DNA of 64,000 nucleotides, taken from positions 45,779,299 through 45,843,298 of the forward strand of contig OY294070.1 in assembly GCA_958510875.1 (NCBI GenBank). The letters are read 5' to 3'. Position 1 is the first letter of the stretch. Every line of letters begins with the position of its first letter. Source of the stretch: Endomychus coccineus (lineage: Eukaryota; Arthropoda; Insecta; Coleoptera; Endomychidae). Made by a program: the position numbers and the translations under genes. Below are positions 44,406 to 56,510 of the stretch, one piece after another. The notes under the pieces were generated by a model that searched no databases, had not been told where the DNA came from, and saw only the letters and a list, made by a program, of their open reading frames with translations.

Positions 44406-45668
44406 ATGTCTAATAAGCGAAAGTTCGGTGGTGTAGATGATAATGGAGATAACAATGTTATCTCTTCAATTTTCGATTTATACCAGCAACCGAAATTCGA
44501 CGAGTCGATTCGGAAAGCCGAGTATAGATCGATTACACCGTTCGTTAAAGCCTTCAATAACAGCGACATCGTGGAGTTTGGAATAAATCAAGTGGACGCG
44601 TTTTTTTCCATGAAGGATACTCTATTGGCGATCAAGGGGAAAATCGAAGTGAAGGGTGGAGGTAATGTTATATTGTTGCCGAATTATGGAGCCTTCCTTT
44701 TCGACTCTTGCTCGTACATTGAGAGTGGTAGGGACATCGAAACAGTTCGAGATCCTGGTATAGTCAGCGCTGTTCGAGCATTTACCTGCTATGCTCCTAC
44801 AGCTTCTACGCATATGGCTACCGCTAGTTGGTTGTATCCCCTTGAGAGCGTAGTTCTGCACGAAACTAAATCATTCAGTCTATTGATTCCGCTGAAGCAT
44901 ATATTCAACATTTTCAACGATTACCCGATTATTACATTCGGTAGGCAGACTATTCGACTGGTACGTGCTCGAAACGATAACGATTGCGTTAACATTGAAA
45001 CCGCCACGACCAGCGTTAAATTCCTGATTGATAGCATGGAATTGAAAGTGAAGTATATCTATCCCAACGATATAATTAGAGAAAAGCTATTGCGAGCAAT
45101 CAAGAGTGATTCACCCATCCTAATTCCATTCCGGAAGTGGGAATGCCATGAGCTTCCTGCCATAACAAGCGAGGCCCGACGAGAAATTTGGGCGGTCAAG
45201 ACTAGTGCAGCAGTTGAAAAACCTCGCTATGTCATAGTATTCTTTCAAACGGACAAAAGGAACAATGTGAAGGCTAACCCCACAATATTTGACCATCTGG
45301 ATATAACAAGTATTCGCTTATCTCTAAACGGCGAATATTACCCCAACGAGCGAATGAACTTGGACTTTGCCAAGGATGATTTCACGCTCGCCCACCATAA
45401 CTATACAGAGTTCTACTCTAGCTATACAAATTCCTCGTCGGCTGTGAAACAACCAATGTTAGATTATACCAGTTTCAAAAAACGCGCCCTCTACATAATC
45501 GATTGTTCGAAACAGGAGGAAGCAGTGAAATCTGCAACTGTTGATGTGCGATTGGAAATCGAGGCAGATAAGGGATTTCCAGCCAATACGAAAGCATATT
45601 GCATCATCATTCACGATTGTTTGATGGAGTACTACCCCCTCTCAGAAATAGTGAAGAGTCTAATCTAA
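44406..45668 (+). CDS. mcp: Major capsid protein (double jelly roll)
   Basis: 420 residues, in the position and with the block pattern of Polinton major capsid proteins: an early charged segment with 'YRSITPFVKAFNN', 'VDAFFSMKDTLLAIKGKI', 'YGAFLFDSCSYIESGRDIE', 'ESVVLHETKSFSLLIPLKHIF', then a second half with 'PRYVIVFFQTDKRN' and 'LTSIRLSLNGEYYP'-like strand (read here as ITSIRLSLNGEYYP) and a C-terminal 'AYCIIIHDCLMEYYPLSEIVK'. The family forms pseudo-hexameric trimers of double jelly rolls. The frame is intact. Confidence 0.93.
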   Translation: MSNKRKFGGVDDNGDNNVISSIFDLYQQPKFDESIRKAEYRSITPFVKAFNNSDIVEFGINQVDAFFSMKDTLLAIKGKIEVKGGGNVILLPNYGAFLFDSCSYIESGRDIETVRDPGIVSAVRAFTCYAPTASTHMATASWLYPLESVVLHETKSFSLLIPLKHIFNIFNDYPIITFGRQTIRLVRARNDNDCVNIETATTSVKFLIDSMELKVKYIYPNDIIREKLLRAIKSDSPILIPFRKWECHELPAITSEARREIWAVKTSAAVEKPRYVIVFFQTDKRNNVKANPTIFDHLDITSIRLSLNGEYYPNERMNLDFAKDDFTLAHHNYTEFYSSYTNSSSAVKQPMLDYTSFKKRALYIIDCSKQEEAVKSATVDVRLEIEADKGFPANTKAYCIIIHDCLMEYYPLSEIVKSLI

Positions 45669-45718
45669 AACATACGGCCTAACGACTACGTCGCCCGATC
45701 AGTTTAGTACGAGTCATC

Positions 45719-46225
45719 ATGAGAATAGCATTGGTTGATATTCAGGGGTTCATCATCGATGATGTCTTTCACCCCAAAGAAATGTCTATACAAATTGGGT
45801 TCAAACGACATTATTCGTTGTTTAAGCCAGCCGTACCGCTTACGATGTTAAGTGAGAAGGATCGAAAATCTGTTTGGTATTTGGAACATTTTTGTCATGG
45901 TTTGGAATATACATCGGGCGATGTGGAATATGAAGAAATTGATAATATTCTAAGATTGACTCTACTGTGTGCAGCCGACATTATATATGTTCGAGGACAT
46001 CAAAAAGCCGAATATCTCTCGAAAAAGTGTGTGGAGCTAGATATCTTTCCACGAATCGTAGATGTGTGCAGTTTCGACAACACCCCATGTCAAACGGGGA
46101 AATTCGATCCGACAAACAGACTGAGCTGTCTAAATCATCGCAATGATGGCGGGAAATATATGTGTACAGTCCACCATGTCGATAATCTACAACATTGGTT
46201 CCTCACCATCATACTTCCAAAATAA
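45719..46225 (+). CDS. Polinton protein of unknown function, paralogue of the left-end gene
   Basis: 168 residues; the last gene of the rightward virion cluster. It shares the motif order of the 29427-29981 protein: ALVDIQGF, an aromatic segment, HGLEYTSG, IIYVRGHQKAEYL, a late cysteine/histidine region (C...CTVHH). The start ATG follows TCAGT by about 15 nt, an initiator-like context. An AATAAA lies at about 46243. Possible degenerate RNase H-like fold; no catalytic claim. Confidence 0.78.
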   Translation: MRIALVDIQGFIIDDVFHPKEMSIQIGFKRHYSLFKPAVPLTMLSEKDRKSVWYLEHFCHGLEYTSGDVEYEEIDNILRLTLLCAADIIYVRGHQKAEYLSKKCVELDIFPRIVDVCSFDNTPCQTGKFDPTNRLSCLNHRNDGGKYMCTVHHVDNLQHWFLTIILPK

Positions 46226-46403
46226 GAATGTACTTTCTTCAAAATAAAAAATATTATTAATATTTGATATTTCATTTCTCATACACCTCTTCCCACACAC
46301 ACACACACACACACATCATAAACGACCCCAAGTCGTTTGAGTCGCTTCCGAGTCGCTTCCGAGTCGCTTGCGAGTCGCTTCCGAGTCGCTTCCGAGTCGC
46401 TTT
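46226..46403 (+). repeat. 3' flank with (CA)11 and an 11-bp GAGTCGCTTCC minisatellite
   Basis: After the polyadenylation signal there is a (CA)n tract at about 46294-46315. Then about seven copies of an 11-bp unit gagtcgcttcc (about 46337-46410, with single-base variants) grade into the terminal repeat. No gene. Confidence 0.9.
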
Positions 46404-47069
46404 CGAGTCGCATGAGTCGAACTGGTGGCAGTCTGTACCTTGGACCTACCATGACAGCTGTCACGTGGTGGTGACACCTCCACGGAGCAGTCTGTACCTT
46501 TGGTCTGTCATGAGACTGCTGTCATATGGTGGCGACACCTCTACAAAGCAATCTGTACCTTAGGTCCACCATGACAGCTGTCACGTGGTGGTGACATCTC
46601 CACGAAGCAGTCTGTACCTTAGGCCCGCCATGACAGCTGTCACGTGGTTGGGACACCACCACGGAGCAGTCTGTACCTTAGGTCCACCATGACAGCTGTC
46701 ACGTGGTGGTGACATCTCCACGAAGCAATCTGTACCTTAGGTCCGCCATGACAGCTGTCACGTGGTGGTGACATATCCACGAAGCAATCTGTACCTTAGG
46801 TCCGCCATGACAGCTGTCATGTGATAGTCACATGACCCCTGTACATGTGACACACTTTTTGTACACACCCTGTATACTCGATGGCAGCTGCCTCGTGATA
46901 GTCACGTGACCCTATACATGTAACACACTTTTTGTACGCACCCTGTATACTCTTTACAAACAACATATCCTTATCTCACACCTTATCACAAACATCCATT
47001 CCTTATCACCGACCCCCCTATGGCCGCCATCTTGGTTCTTGATCGTAGAAGTAGCGGTGTTCATCTACT
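46404..47069 (-). repeat. Polinton right terminal inverted repeat
   Basis: Inverted partner of 28644-29340, with about six 60-bp units (46445-46825), each with TGACAGCTGTCA and often CACGTG. Unit order and number differ slightly from the left end, so the termini are not identical and have been rearranged internally since they were last made equal. Confidence 0.93.
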
Positions 47070-50000
47070 CTTCACTTTTGATTCCACATTGATACAATTT
47101 AACAATGTTATATTATTACAGTGAATTAGATGAAATTAATACTTTTTGTCCACATCATCCTCTTGAGAAGTTGTAAGGGCAAATCGATGGCGTAATCAGG
47201 AAACAAGTCAACTCCTTCAGAGCTTATTTTGCAGGAGTAGCTTGAAAGTGTTCGATCCAAATGGTTGAAAGCAGTACATCTAGAAACATATTGCTCGTTG
47301 TTTCAAATGCCTTTACACTGAACTCACGGGGAAAGAAAGAAATGACGCTTGGCTACTTGGCCAACGTAACAAGAAATGTGTTACGTAATAGCTCTAATTT
47401 TATCTTTAGAATGTTTTACTTCAATAATTCCTAATCTTCACTTTTGATTCCACATTGATACAATTTAACAATGTTATATTATTACAGTGAATTAGATAAG
47501 ATTGATACTTTTTGTCCACATCATCCTCTTGAGAAGTTGTAAGGGCAAATCGACGGCGTAATCAGGAAACAAGTCAACTCCTTCAGAGCTTATTTTGCAG
47601 GAGTAGCTTGAAAGTGTTCGATCCAAATGGTTGAAAGCAGTACATCTAGAAACATATTGCTCGTTGTTTCAAATGCCTTTACACTGAACTCACGGGGAAA
47701 GAAAGAAATGACGCTTGGCTACTTGGCCAACGTAACAAGAAATGTGTTACGTAATAGCTCTAATTTTATCTTTAGAATGTTTTACTTCAATAATTCCTAA
47801 TCTTCACTTTTGATTCCACATTGATACAATTTAACAATGTTATATTATTACAGTGAATTAGATAAGATTGATACTTTTTGTCCACATCATCCTCTTGAGA
47901 AGTTGTAAGGGCAAATCGACGGCGTAATCAGGAAACAAGTCAACTCCTTCAGAGCTTATTTTGCAGGAGTAGCTTGAAAGTGTTCGATCCAAATGGTTGA
48001 AAGCAGTACATCTAGAAACATACTGCTCGTTGTTTCAAATGCCTTTACACTGAACTCACGGGGAAAGAAAGAAATGACGCTTGGCTACTTGGCCAACGTA
48101 ACAAGAAATGTGTTACGTAATAGCTCTAATTTTATCTTTAGAATGTTTTACTTCAATAATTCCTAATCTTCACTTTTGATTTCACATTGATACAATTTAA
48201 CAATGTTATATTATTACAGTGAATTAGATGAAATTAATACTTTTTGTCCACATCATCCTCTTGAGAAGTTGTAAGGGCAAATCGACGGCGTAATCAGGAA
48301 ACAAGTCAACTCCTTTAGAGCTTGTTTTGCAGGAGTAGCTTGAAAGTGTTCGATCCAAATGGTTGAAAGCAGTACATCTAGAAACATATTGCTCGTAGTT
48401 TCAAATGCCTTTACACTGAACTCACGGGGAAAGAAAGAAATGACGCTTGGCTACTTGGCCAACGTAACAAGGAATGTGTTACGTAATAGCTCTAATTTTA
48501 TCGTTAGAATGTTTTACTTCAATAATTCCTAATCTTCACTTTTGATTCCACATTGATACAATTTAACAATGTTATATTATTACAGTGAATTAGATAAGAT
48601 TGATACTTTTTGTCCACATCATCCTCTTGAGAAGTTGTAAGGGCAATACGACGGCGTAATCAGGAAACAAGTCAACTCCTTCAGAGCTTATTTTGCAGGA
48701 GTAGCTTGAAAGTGTTCGATCCAAATGGTTGAAAGCAGTACATCTAGAAACATATTGCTCGTTGTTTCAAATGCCTTTACACTGAACTCACGGGGAAAGA
48801 AAGAAATGACGCTTGGCTACTTGGCCAACGTAACAAGAAATGTGTTACGTAATAGCTCTAATTTTATCTTTAGAATGTTTTACTTCAATAATTCCTAATC
48901 TTCACTTTTGATTCCACATTGATACAATTTAGCAATGTTATATTATTACAGTGAATTAGATAAGATTGATACTTTTTGTCCACATCATCCTCTTGAGAAG
49001 TTGTAAGGGCAAATCGACGGCGTAATCAGGAAACAAGTCAACTCCTCCAGAGCTTATTTTGCAGGAGTAGCTTGAAAGTGTTCGATCCAAATGGTTGAAA
49101 GCAGAACATCTAGAAATATATTGCTCGTTGTTTCAAATGCCTTTACACTGAACTCACGGGGAAAGAAAGAAATGACGCTTGGCTACTTGGCCAACGTAAC
49201 AAGAAATGTGTTACGTAATAGCTCTAATTTTATCTTTAGAATGTTTTACTTCAATAATTCCTAATCTTCACTTTTGATTCCACATTGATACAATTTAACA
49301 ATGTTATATTATTACAGTGAATTAGATAAGATTGATACTGTTTGTCCACATCATCCTCTTGAGAAGTTGTAAGGGCAAATCGACGGCGTAATCAGGAAAC
49401 AAGTCAACTCCTTCAGAGCTTATTTTGCAGGAGTAGCTTGAAAGTGTTCGATCCAAATGGTTGAAAGCAGTACATCTAGAAACATATTGCTCGTTGTTTC
49501 AAATGCCTTTACACTGAACTCACGGGGAAAGAAAGAAATGACGCTTGGCTACTTGGCCAACGTAACAAGAAATGTGTTACGTAATAGCTCTAATTTTATC
49601 TTTAGAATGTTTTACTTCAATAATTCCTAATCTTCACTTTTGATTCCACATTGATACAATTTAACAATGTTATATTATTACAGTGAATTAGATAAGATTG
49701 ATACTTTTTGTCCACATCATCTTCTTGAGAAGTTGTAAGGGCAAATCGACGGCGTAATCAGGAAACAAGTCAACTCCTTCAGAGCTTATTTTGCAGGAGT
49801 AGCTTGAAAGTGTTCGATCCAAATGGTTGAAAGCAGTACATCTAGAAACATATTGCTCGTTGTTTCAAATGCCTTTACACTGAACTCACGGGGAAAGAAA
49901 GAAATGACGCTTGGCTACTTGGCCAACGTAACAAGAAATGTGTTACGTAATAGCTCTAATTTTATCTTTAGAATGTTTTACTTCAATAATTCCTAATCTT

Positions 50001-51775
50001 CACTTTTGATTCCACATTGATACAATTTAACAATGTTATATTATTACAGTGAATTAGATAAGATTGATACTTTTTGTCCACATCATCCTCTTGAGAAGTT
50101 GTAAGGGCAAATCGACGGCGTAATCAGGAAACAAGTCAACTCCTTCAGAGCTTATTTTGCAGTAGTAGCTTGAAAGTGTTCGATCCAAATGGTTGAAAGC
50201 AGTACATCTAGAAACATATTGCTCGTTGTTTCAAATGCCTTAACACTGAACTCACGGGGAAAGAAAGAAATGACGCTTGGCTACTTGGCCAACGTAACAA
50301 GAAATGTGTTACGTAATAGCTCTAATTTTATCTTTCGAATGTTTTACTTCAAAAATTCCTAATCTTCACTTTTGATTCCACATTGATACAATTTAACAAT
50401 GTTATATTATTACAGTGAATTAGATAAGATTGATACTTTTTGTCCACATCATCCTCTTGAGAAGTTGTAAGGGCAAATCGACGGCGTAATCAGGAAACAA
50501 GTCAACTCCTTCAGAGCTTATTTTGCAGGAGTAGCTTGAAAGTGTTCGATCCAAATGGTTGAAAGCAGTACATCTAGAAACATATTGCTCGTTGTTTCAA
50601 ATGCCTTTACACTGAACTCACGGGGAAAGAAAGAAATGACGCTTGGCTACTTGGCCAACGTAACAAGAAATGTGTTACGTAATAGCTCTAATTTTATCTT
50701 TAGAATGTTTTACTTCAATAATTCCTAATCTTCACTTTTGATTCCACATTGATACAATTTAACAATGTTATATTATTACAGTGAATTAGATGAAATTAAT
50801 ACTTTTTGTCCACATCATCCTCTTGAGAAGTTGTAAGGGCAAATCGACGGCGTAATCAGGAAACAAGTCAACTCCTTTAGAGCTTGTTTTGCAGGAGTAG
50901 CTTGAAAGTGTTCGATCCAAATGGTTGAAAGCAGTACATCTAGAAACATATTGCTCGTTGTTTCAAATACACTGAACTCACGGGGAAAGAAAGAAATGAC
51001 GCTTGGCTACTTGGCCAACGTAACAAGAAATGTGTTACGTAATAGCTCTAATTTTATCTTTAGAATGTTTTACTTCAATAATTCCTAATCTTCACTTTTG
51101 ATTTCACATTGATACAATTTAACAATGTTATATTATTACAGTGAATTAGATGAAATTAATACTTTTTGTCCACATCATCCTCTTGAGAAGTTGTAAGGGC
51201 AAATCGACGGCGTAATCAGGAAACAAGTCAACTCCTTCAGAGCTTGTTTTGCAGGAGTAGCTTGAAAGTGTTCGATCCAAATGGTTGAAAGCAGTACATC
51301 TAGAAACATATTGCTCGTAGTTTCAAATGCCTTTACACTGAACTCACGGGCAAAGAAAGAAATGACGCTTGGCTACTTGGCCAACGTAACAAGGAATGTG
51401 TTACGTAATAGCTCTAATTTTATCTTTAGAATGTTTTACTTCAATAATTCCTAATCTTCACTTTTGATTCCACATTGATACAATTTAACAATGTTATATT
51501 ATTACAGTGAATTAGATAAGATTGATACTTTTTGTCCACATCATCCTCTTGAGAAGTTGTAAGGGCAAATCGACGGCGTAATCAGGAAACAAGTCAACTC
51601 CTTCAGAGCTTATTTTGCAGGAGTAGCTTGAAAGTGTTCGATCCAAATGGTTGAAAGCAGTACATCTAGAAACATATTGCTCGTTGTTTCAAATGCCTTT
51701 ACACTGAACTCACGGGGAAAGAAAGAAATGACGCTTGGCTACTTGGCCAACGTAACAAGAAATGTGTTACGTAAT
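47070..51775 (+). repeat. 366-bp satellite array, right part (~12.9 copies)
   Basis: Same unit and phase as the array ending at 28643, beginning with the second CTTCAC duplication. The two parts are a single array of about 37 copies. It ends inside a unit, at gtgttacgtaat, where the LTR begins. Confidence 0.97.
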
Positions 51776-54127
51776 TGTAATAATCTGAAAAGCTGGTATT
51801 TGGGAGCAATTGAATAAACTTATTTATATGGTTATTGCACACAAGCCAGGTAAACCAAATTCAGCTCAGATATTACTAGGTTATGTATTTTTATTGTTCC
51901 CTCAGGTCAAAGCCCTATGGGATCCAATGAGGCTACGGAGAGTGAAAACCTTATTGTAACTATTGCTATGATAGCTACCCTTTTATGCAACTCGAGGGTT
52001 GCGGAGATAGTAGAATGCAGGGTACACTACGAGAAGTGCCCTGTCGTTGGTAGTATGGTTTAAAATTAGCTGCCACCAGTCCCCTTTTACAGATGTTTTA
52101 GAGAATAGTTCAGGGAACGAAACTAGACTCGAAGGAGTTCCTCTCCAGTAGCACTTGGTATAAATAGTTTAGTAGCGGGGCCCTTCCTGGCCGATTTATA
52201 CACTAGGCTAGTATGACAGCTTCACGTTGCTGAAGATGTTCGGAGTGACAAACACGACAGGATTGTTCACCTCCACTACAAGGTTATCTAAGGGATGGTG
52301 TTTCAATGAAGAACAATGAGAACAGTATAAGTTGTATATTGGGAAAAGTATTGATACACAAAAACAATAATAATAATCAACAAATATGGACAATAAGTCC
52401 CATTCAAATGTACATAAGGTGAAAAATATGACGAATCGTCAACCAAAAAAAACTAATACAACGTAAATTAAAAGAAATTAAGTTGATGTGAAATTATTTG
52501 AATGGTTTTGAATAAAATATGTATTATAAATTGATATAACCCTATCAAGTATGATCAACTCTATCTGTTAAAATTCGCCGCTGATGGCTGTCTCAATAGG
52601 GGTTTTTAGACCCCTTGAACTTCCAGATAAAAAATAATAATAATAATAAATACCCTTGTAGCAACTTTTGAATAATGAGCTTTCCCCAAATAATTATATC
52701 TTTGACCCTACAATTACGGTAACACTGATTCCAATTATACCTATCCTAAGTAGGTCCCCTAAATACACTATAAAATATGAGAAATTCGCAGATGGATCGC
52801 TACGCTTCTAGCAAGTCAAAATACCCTATTAATGCTTACAATTACCGGGGTGATGACCTCAGAATTTTTGGCTTGAACACAGACTAAGCAGCTTTCTCTA
52901 AAGACTTACCCTGACTTAGTATTTTATCCTTAATCCACAGGGTAAACTTAGACACTTGAGCTTACACTTCACGGCTTACACAGAATATATTACGCGACGT
53001 CTTTTCGTTAATTTATAAATTTCACCACGAAGCTAGTTCTCTCTCGCACCCAGATCAAATTATCTAAACGTTAAAGGCAATAAATTCTCCAAAATATCAA
53101 ATTACTATAGATTTCTAACATCAAGTACTAATAACGTTCTCCACAATTTCTTTTATAGGTTATTATAGATTCTAGTTACCAAACAATATTCACTAAATAG
53201 CAAATGATATTGAAGTTAAATGTAAGGTCTCTTGAAACTGACACCTGGAATGATATATGGTGAATTGAAAGTAACTTTAAGAATGATAAAATTTGGTTCG
53301 AATGAATTTAATTTACTTTGAGTGATAGACAAAAGAAAAATATCGTTGTAAAAATAGAATTCTTGTAATTTGTAATTCAACAAAAAAAAAACAATCAAAA
53401 GACTAAGTTAAAAATATCATTTAAAAAAAGAAAAAAAAGAATTAATGGATCTGGTTTTGAGAGAGACTCAGCTTTATGTACAAGGAACTAGGCTTACCCA
53501 ACAAGACACGACAAAGGAACTGCCCTTTTTCCTAAGAGTTTTCATTTTTATACTTCGGCTCCCCCCCGAAATTGGCTTCCCAATTCGCTAACATAAAATT
53601 CAAACGGACCAATGAAGTTGGTTGCATCCCGTTGCACCTTGCACTAATGCACAAATCTGTATTTAGAGTTGCCTGTTTTCCCACATCGAGGGGCAGTGAG
53701 TGACCACAAAAAATGATTTCTCCAAACCCTGCTGACTAAGTGATTAACTCCGTCTGTGTAGAAAGTGCAAGGTCCGCGGAATAGCACCTCGAAGGCTCTA
53801 ATTCTTAAAAATCACGTATAACTTGCAAAAGGTATCGGGTGGCGACTTCATGTCGCCGGCAAGGAATTTCATTATTTAAATCCGAATAAACTTCTAATTG
53901 TTGAATCTAGGATGTCTATGGTTAGTCTGCTCCTGTCAGGGATTTAGAATTTTAGGTTTTGAAATGCCCATAAGGACGGAACTACACGCTACTGAATGAT
54001 TCGAGATGTACTCTCATGTGTCAAGTATACCTGGTTTACTTAGAGTAAATTAATTTTCAGGAGTTTTCCCCTGCTTACGCTACTTTGATTCAATCGTGAA
54101 AAAATAATAATCCCCAGGATTATTACA
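51776..54127 (-). repeat. LTR 1 (3' LTR of element 1)
   Basis: Begins tgtaataatc and ends gattattaca, a 10-bp perfect inverted terminus with the TG..CA rule; 2352 bp. It is alignable over most of its length with 59018-61698, which is longer mainly because of a segment of about 330 bp near 59790-60160. On the minus strand it follows a purine-rich tract (taaggtgagggtga, 54128-54141) expected for the polypurine tract. No gene in it. Confidence 0.92.
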
Positions 54128-54468
54128 TCACCCTCACCTTAAAGAAAGAGCGGGGTTCGGAAGGAACCAAGCTCCTTTCTACAATCGGTATTTTATGTGT
54201 ATTTTGATCCATCTTCCAAGTTCTGACCAGCGTGGGAATCTAGGGGTACTAGACCCACCTTCACGCTCAATATATGTATGATCATCAGTCCGATTGGACT
54301 TCCCAATAACCTAAATCCTATTCAACATAATCACGTGGATTTACCACATGACTACAACAGTACAATCCTTACGAGCTAAACAATGAAAGTCTACTTCTGT
54401 TTCCATATTGTCACAACACTTTTTCGGATTGACTCTTACGCACTAACCCGCACTGTCACTCGATGGTT
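54128..54468. other. Env-LTR intergenic region with polypurine tract (element 1)
   Basis: On the minus strand the purine-rich taaggtgagggtga abuts the LTR at 54128. The rest up to the env stop has no gene. The matching region of element 2 is 61699-62040. Confidence 0.6.
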
Positions 54469-56424
54469 TCACATACCAGGACGCTCGTGGAGACTGGACA
54501 TGGACCTGCCGTACAACGAACCGGCTGCTGATCGTCTTCCCTCGCGTTCTGTCCAGTGGAGGGTTGGATACATCGCATGGGTGGCGGTGGAATCTGTGGT
54601 GGTGGAAACTACAGCTGCTTCTGGTTCCCTTGGGATGACATTGGTTGATGGAGCGGATGGAACTGCATCCCCTGGACTTCCATGGGCGTGATGTCGGTTG
54701 ACTAGGAAGGCGGTGAGGGTGTTCCATAGACAGGCGAATAGGTGTAGACCCCATCCGAATAGCTGGTACAGGCTCCATCCGTTTAGGCCGACACCAATAA
54801 CGAACTTCACCAATCGGAATATACAGTATAGGCCCAACAGCCCGTTCATGATGGTCCCTATGCTTTCGAACCAACCCCATATCTGCCGGATGGTGGACCT
54901 GACGAGACTGGTAACCTCTTCCTTGCTGAATAGTTTGAGAGTGTTGTACCCTTGGTCCAGAGACTCCATACCGGAAACCCGTCGCGCTATCATCGTTTGG
55001 ACTGCATCTCTTTCCATGCCGAAGATCAGGTTCCGTTGGCTTTTTCTCATGTCCTCGGATGTGTATAGTCCCCCTGCGCTAATCAGCTTGATCGGTTGGA
55101 ACTTCAATTGGTCCTCTGCTTCAATCTCAATGGTCAGTGGTACAAGACTCGTCAGTGGTAGTGGGGAGAGGCCGATCCAGGTTCCCTCGACTTGGTACAA
55201 TGGTGGCATAAGGCTATTATTACATTCTATTTGAACAGCTACATTTTGGATGACGTTGAAGCACTGATCGGTCCTCCGCAGTACGGCCGGTCGGGGTTTA
55301 CATTGGACTAGATAGATTACCTCCCCTAGCACCTTTCCTAGGTATCCCGGTTCCTTCTTTATTGTCCATCCTACATCTTCGCGGGCATGTAATACGGTGG
55401 CCAACTGATTTTGCCAAATCTCTCGGCGTATTAGGCATCTCCGGTGAATTGTGTCGGCATACAGTCTGGCCCAGCTGTGCTTGGTTGCCTGCTCGATGTA
55501 GAGGAGCTTGCTGTTGACATAAGATAGCAGATCTATATTCGCTACCTCTATATTTTCCGTTGCCTTAGTGGGCAGCAGGCTGCTGATGTTTCTAACTAGT
55601 AGTTTCGGATGTTCGGTCTGCCAAACTTCGTGACCACAGTGTTCCGTAAGAGAGATGAGAGCTAGCGCGAACACTTTGTTGGCTCGCTCTACTACAGCAT
55701 ATACATCTCCTTGCTTACTCCTTACTAAGTGAGCTTCCCCTTCGTACAGTGATACTAAATCCTTCTTGCAAGCCCCTAGTAAGTCTATATTCCAAGTGGT
55801 TTCGCCATAAGTCGAATCCATACAGTATCCCTTCAGGTAGTTACAAGCAATACCTCCGGCTAATGCGATTTCGTTTATCTCCAATTTTACTGTGGCCCAA
55901 TAGTCTCGAAGGATAATTTTGACATTTGCCAACACCACCACTGAGGCCCATGTTTGACCGTCTTCTGAAAATCCACTGCCTATGCATGACCCGTCCGCTT
56001 GTATGGATCCGAAAAGGGTCATGGCTGCATAAGTAGTACCATTTAATGTCAGTTTGTTTATGATATGACCATGAACTCGTAAGGATTGGAACGAATGAGC
56101 TTCGTTGCATTTTTCCGCTCCTAGTTTAAATATGTAGCTTGATAATCCATTTGTTACCACCGAAGAGTGACTGTGCATGCCGCAGTGCGAGATGGTCCTT
56201 GTGACCTCTACCAGGCAGGCGCGTACGTATCGTTGTCCGTAATTCCGTTGCTGTAATACTTGGATTCGGCCTGCTTCTTCCTTATATTCCGTGACTGGGT
56301 CCGGACAGGGAGTCACCGTCTTCAGTGAAACCATCGTTGTGTTTAACGAGTCCCCTTCACAGTCGTACACGATCAATCCATTCCCCATTTGAGTTAGGAG
56401 CGTCATCACCAGGACGAGATACAT
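54469..56424 (-). CDS. env: Retroelement envelope glycoprotein, chuvirus-like (copy 1)
   Basis: About 651 residues from ATG 56424; the frame is open to 56502, but a strong 3' splice site (pyrimidine tract, then tatttcag, exon starting 56434) makes that stretch intronic. A signal peptide (MYLVLVMTLLTQMGNG) precedes an ectodomain with many cysteines, several N-glycosylation sites and the phrase 'RTISHCGMHSHSS', remembered from glycoproteins of chuviruses (class III-type fusogens) also captured by other insect retrotransposons. A hydrophobic segment near the C-terminus (about IMNGLLGLYCIFRLVKFVIGVGL) is the transmembrane candidate. Compared with copy 2 it lacks an in-frame block of 18 residues after 'TDQCFN' (at about 55255) and has one extra residue nearby. 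No furin-type cleavage site as in baculovirus F-like Envs was seen. Assignment to chuvirus type is inference. Confidence 0.8.
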   Translation of the reverse strand: MYLVLVMTLLTQMGNGLIVYDCEGDSLNTTMVSLKTVTPCPDPVTEYKEEAGRIQVLQQRNYGQRYVRACLVEVTRTISHCGMHSHSSVVTNGLSSYIFKLGAEKCNEAHSFQSLRVHGHIINKLTLNGTTYAAMTLFGSIQADGSCIGSGFSEDGQTWASVVVLANVKIILRDYWATVKLEINEIALAGGIACNYLKGYCMDSTYGETTWNIDLLGACKKDLVSLYEGEAHLVRSKQGDVYAVVERANKVFALALISLTEHCGHEVWQTEHPKLLVRNISSLLPTKATENIEVANIDLLSYVNSKLLYIEQATKHSWARLYADTIHRRCLIRREIWQNQLATVLHAREDVGWTIKKEPGYLGKVLGEVIYLVQCKPRPAVLRRTDQCFNVIQNVAVQIECNNSLMPPLYQVEGTWIGLSPLPLTSLVPLTIEIEAEDQLKFQPIKLISAGGLYTSEDMRKSQRNLIFGMERDAVQTMIARRVSGMESLDQGYNTLKLFSKEEVTSLVRSTIRQIWGWFESIGTIMNGLLGLYCIFRLVKFVIGVGLNGWSLYQLFGWGLHLFACLWNTLTAFLVNRHHAHGSPGDAVPSAPSTNVIPREPEAAVVSTTTDSTATHAMYPTLHWTEREGRRSAAGSLYGRSMSSLHERPGM

Positions 56425-56510
56425 CTTTGGCACTCTGAAATAGATCCCGAGAAAAGGGGAAGAGAATCCAAAAAAACAAAAAAAGAATTTAGAACCAGGC
56501 ATTTTTAGTG
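56425..56510 (-). promoter_or_regulatory. Env splice acceptor (element 1)
   Basis: On the minus strand a long T-rich tract (56440-56490) ends in tatttcag, with AG at 56435-56436, ten bases before the env ATG codon. Env of gypsy/errantivirus elements is expressed from a spliced subgenomic RNA, so this is the expected acceptor. Confidence 0.75.

Noticed and set aside
54698..55234. 178-codon plus-strand frame opposite env (and 62270-62803)
   Set aside because: Antisense shadow of env; the same shadow occurs in both copies because the env sequences are nearly identical.
54469..56424. Baculovirus F-like Env, as in classical errantiviruses
   Set aside because: No furin-type site followed by a fusion peptide was seen; the cysteine and motif pattern fits a chuvirus-like glycoprotein better.
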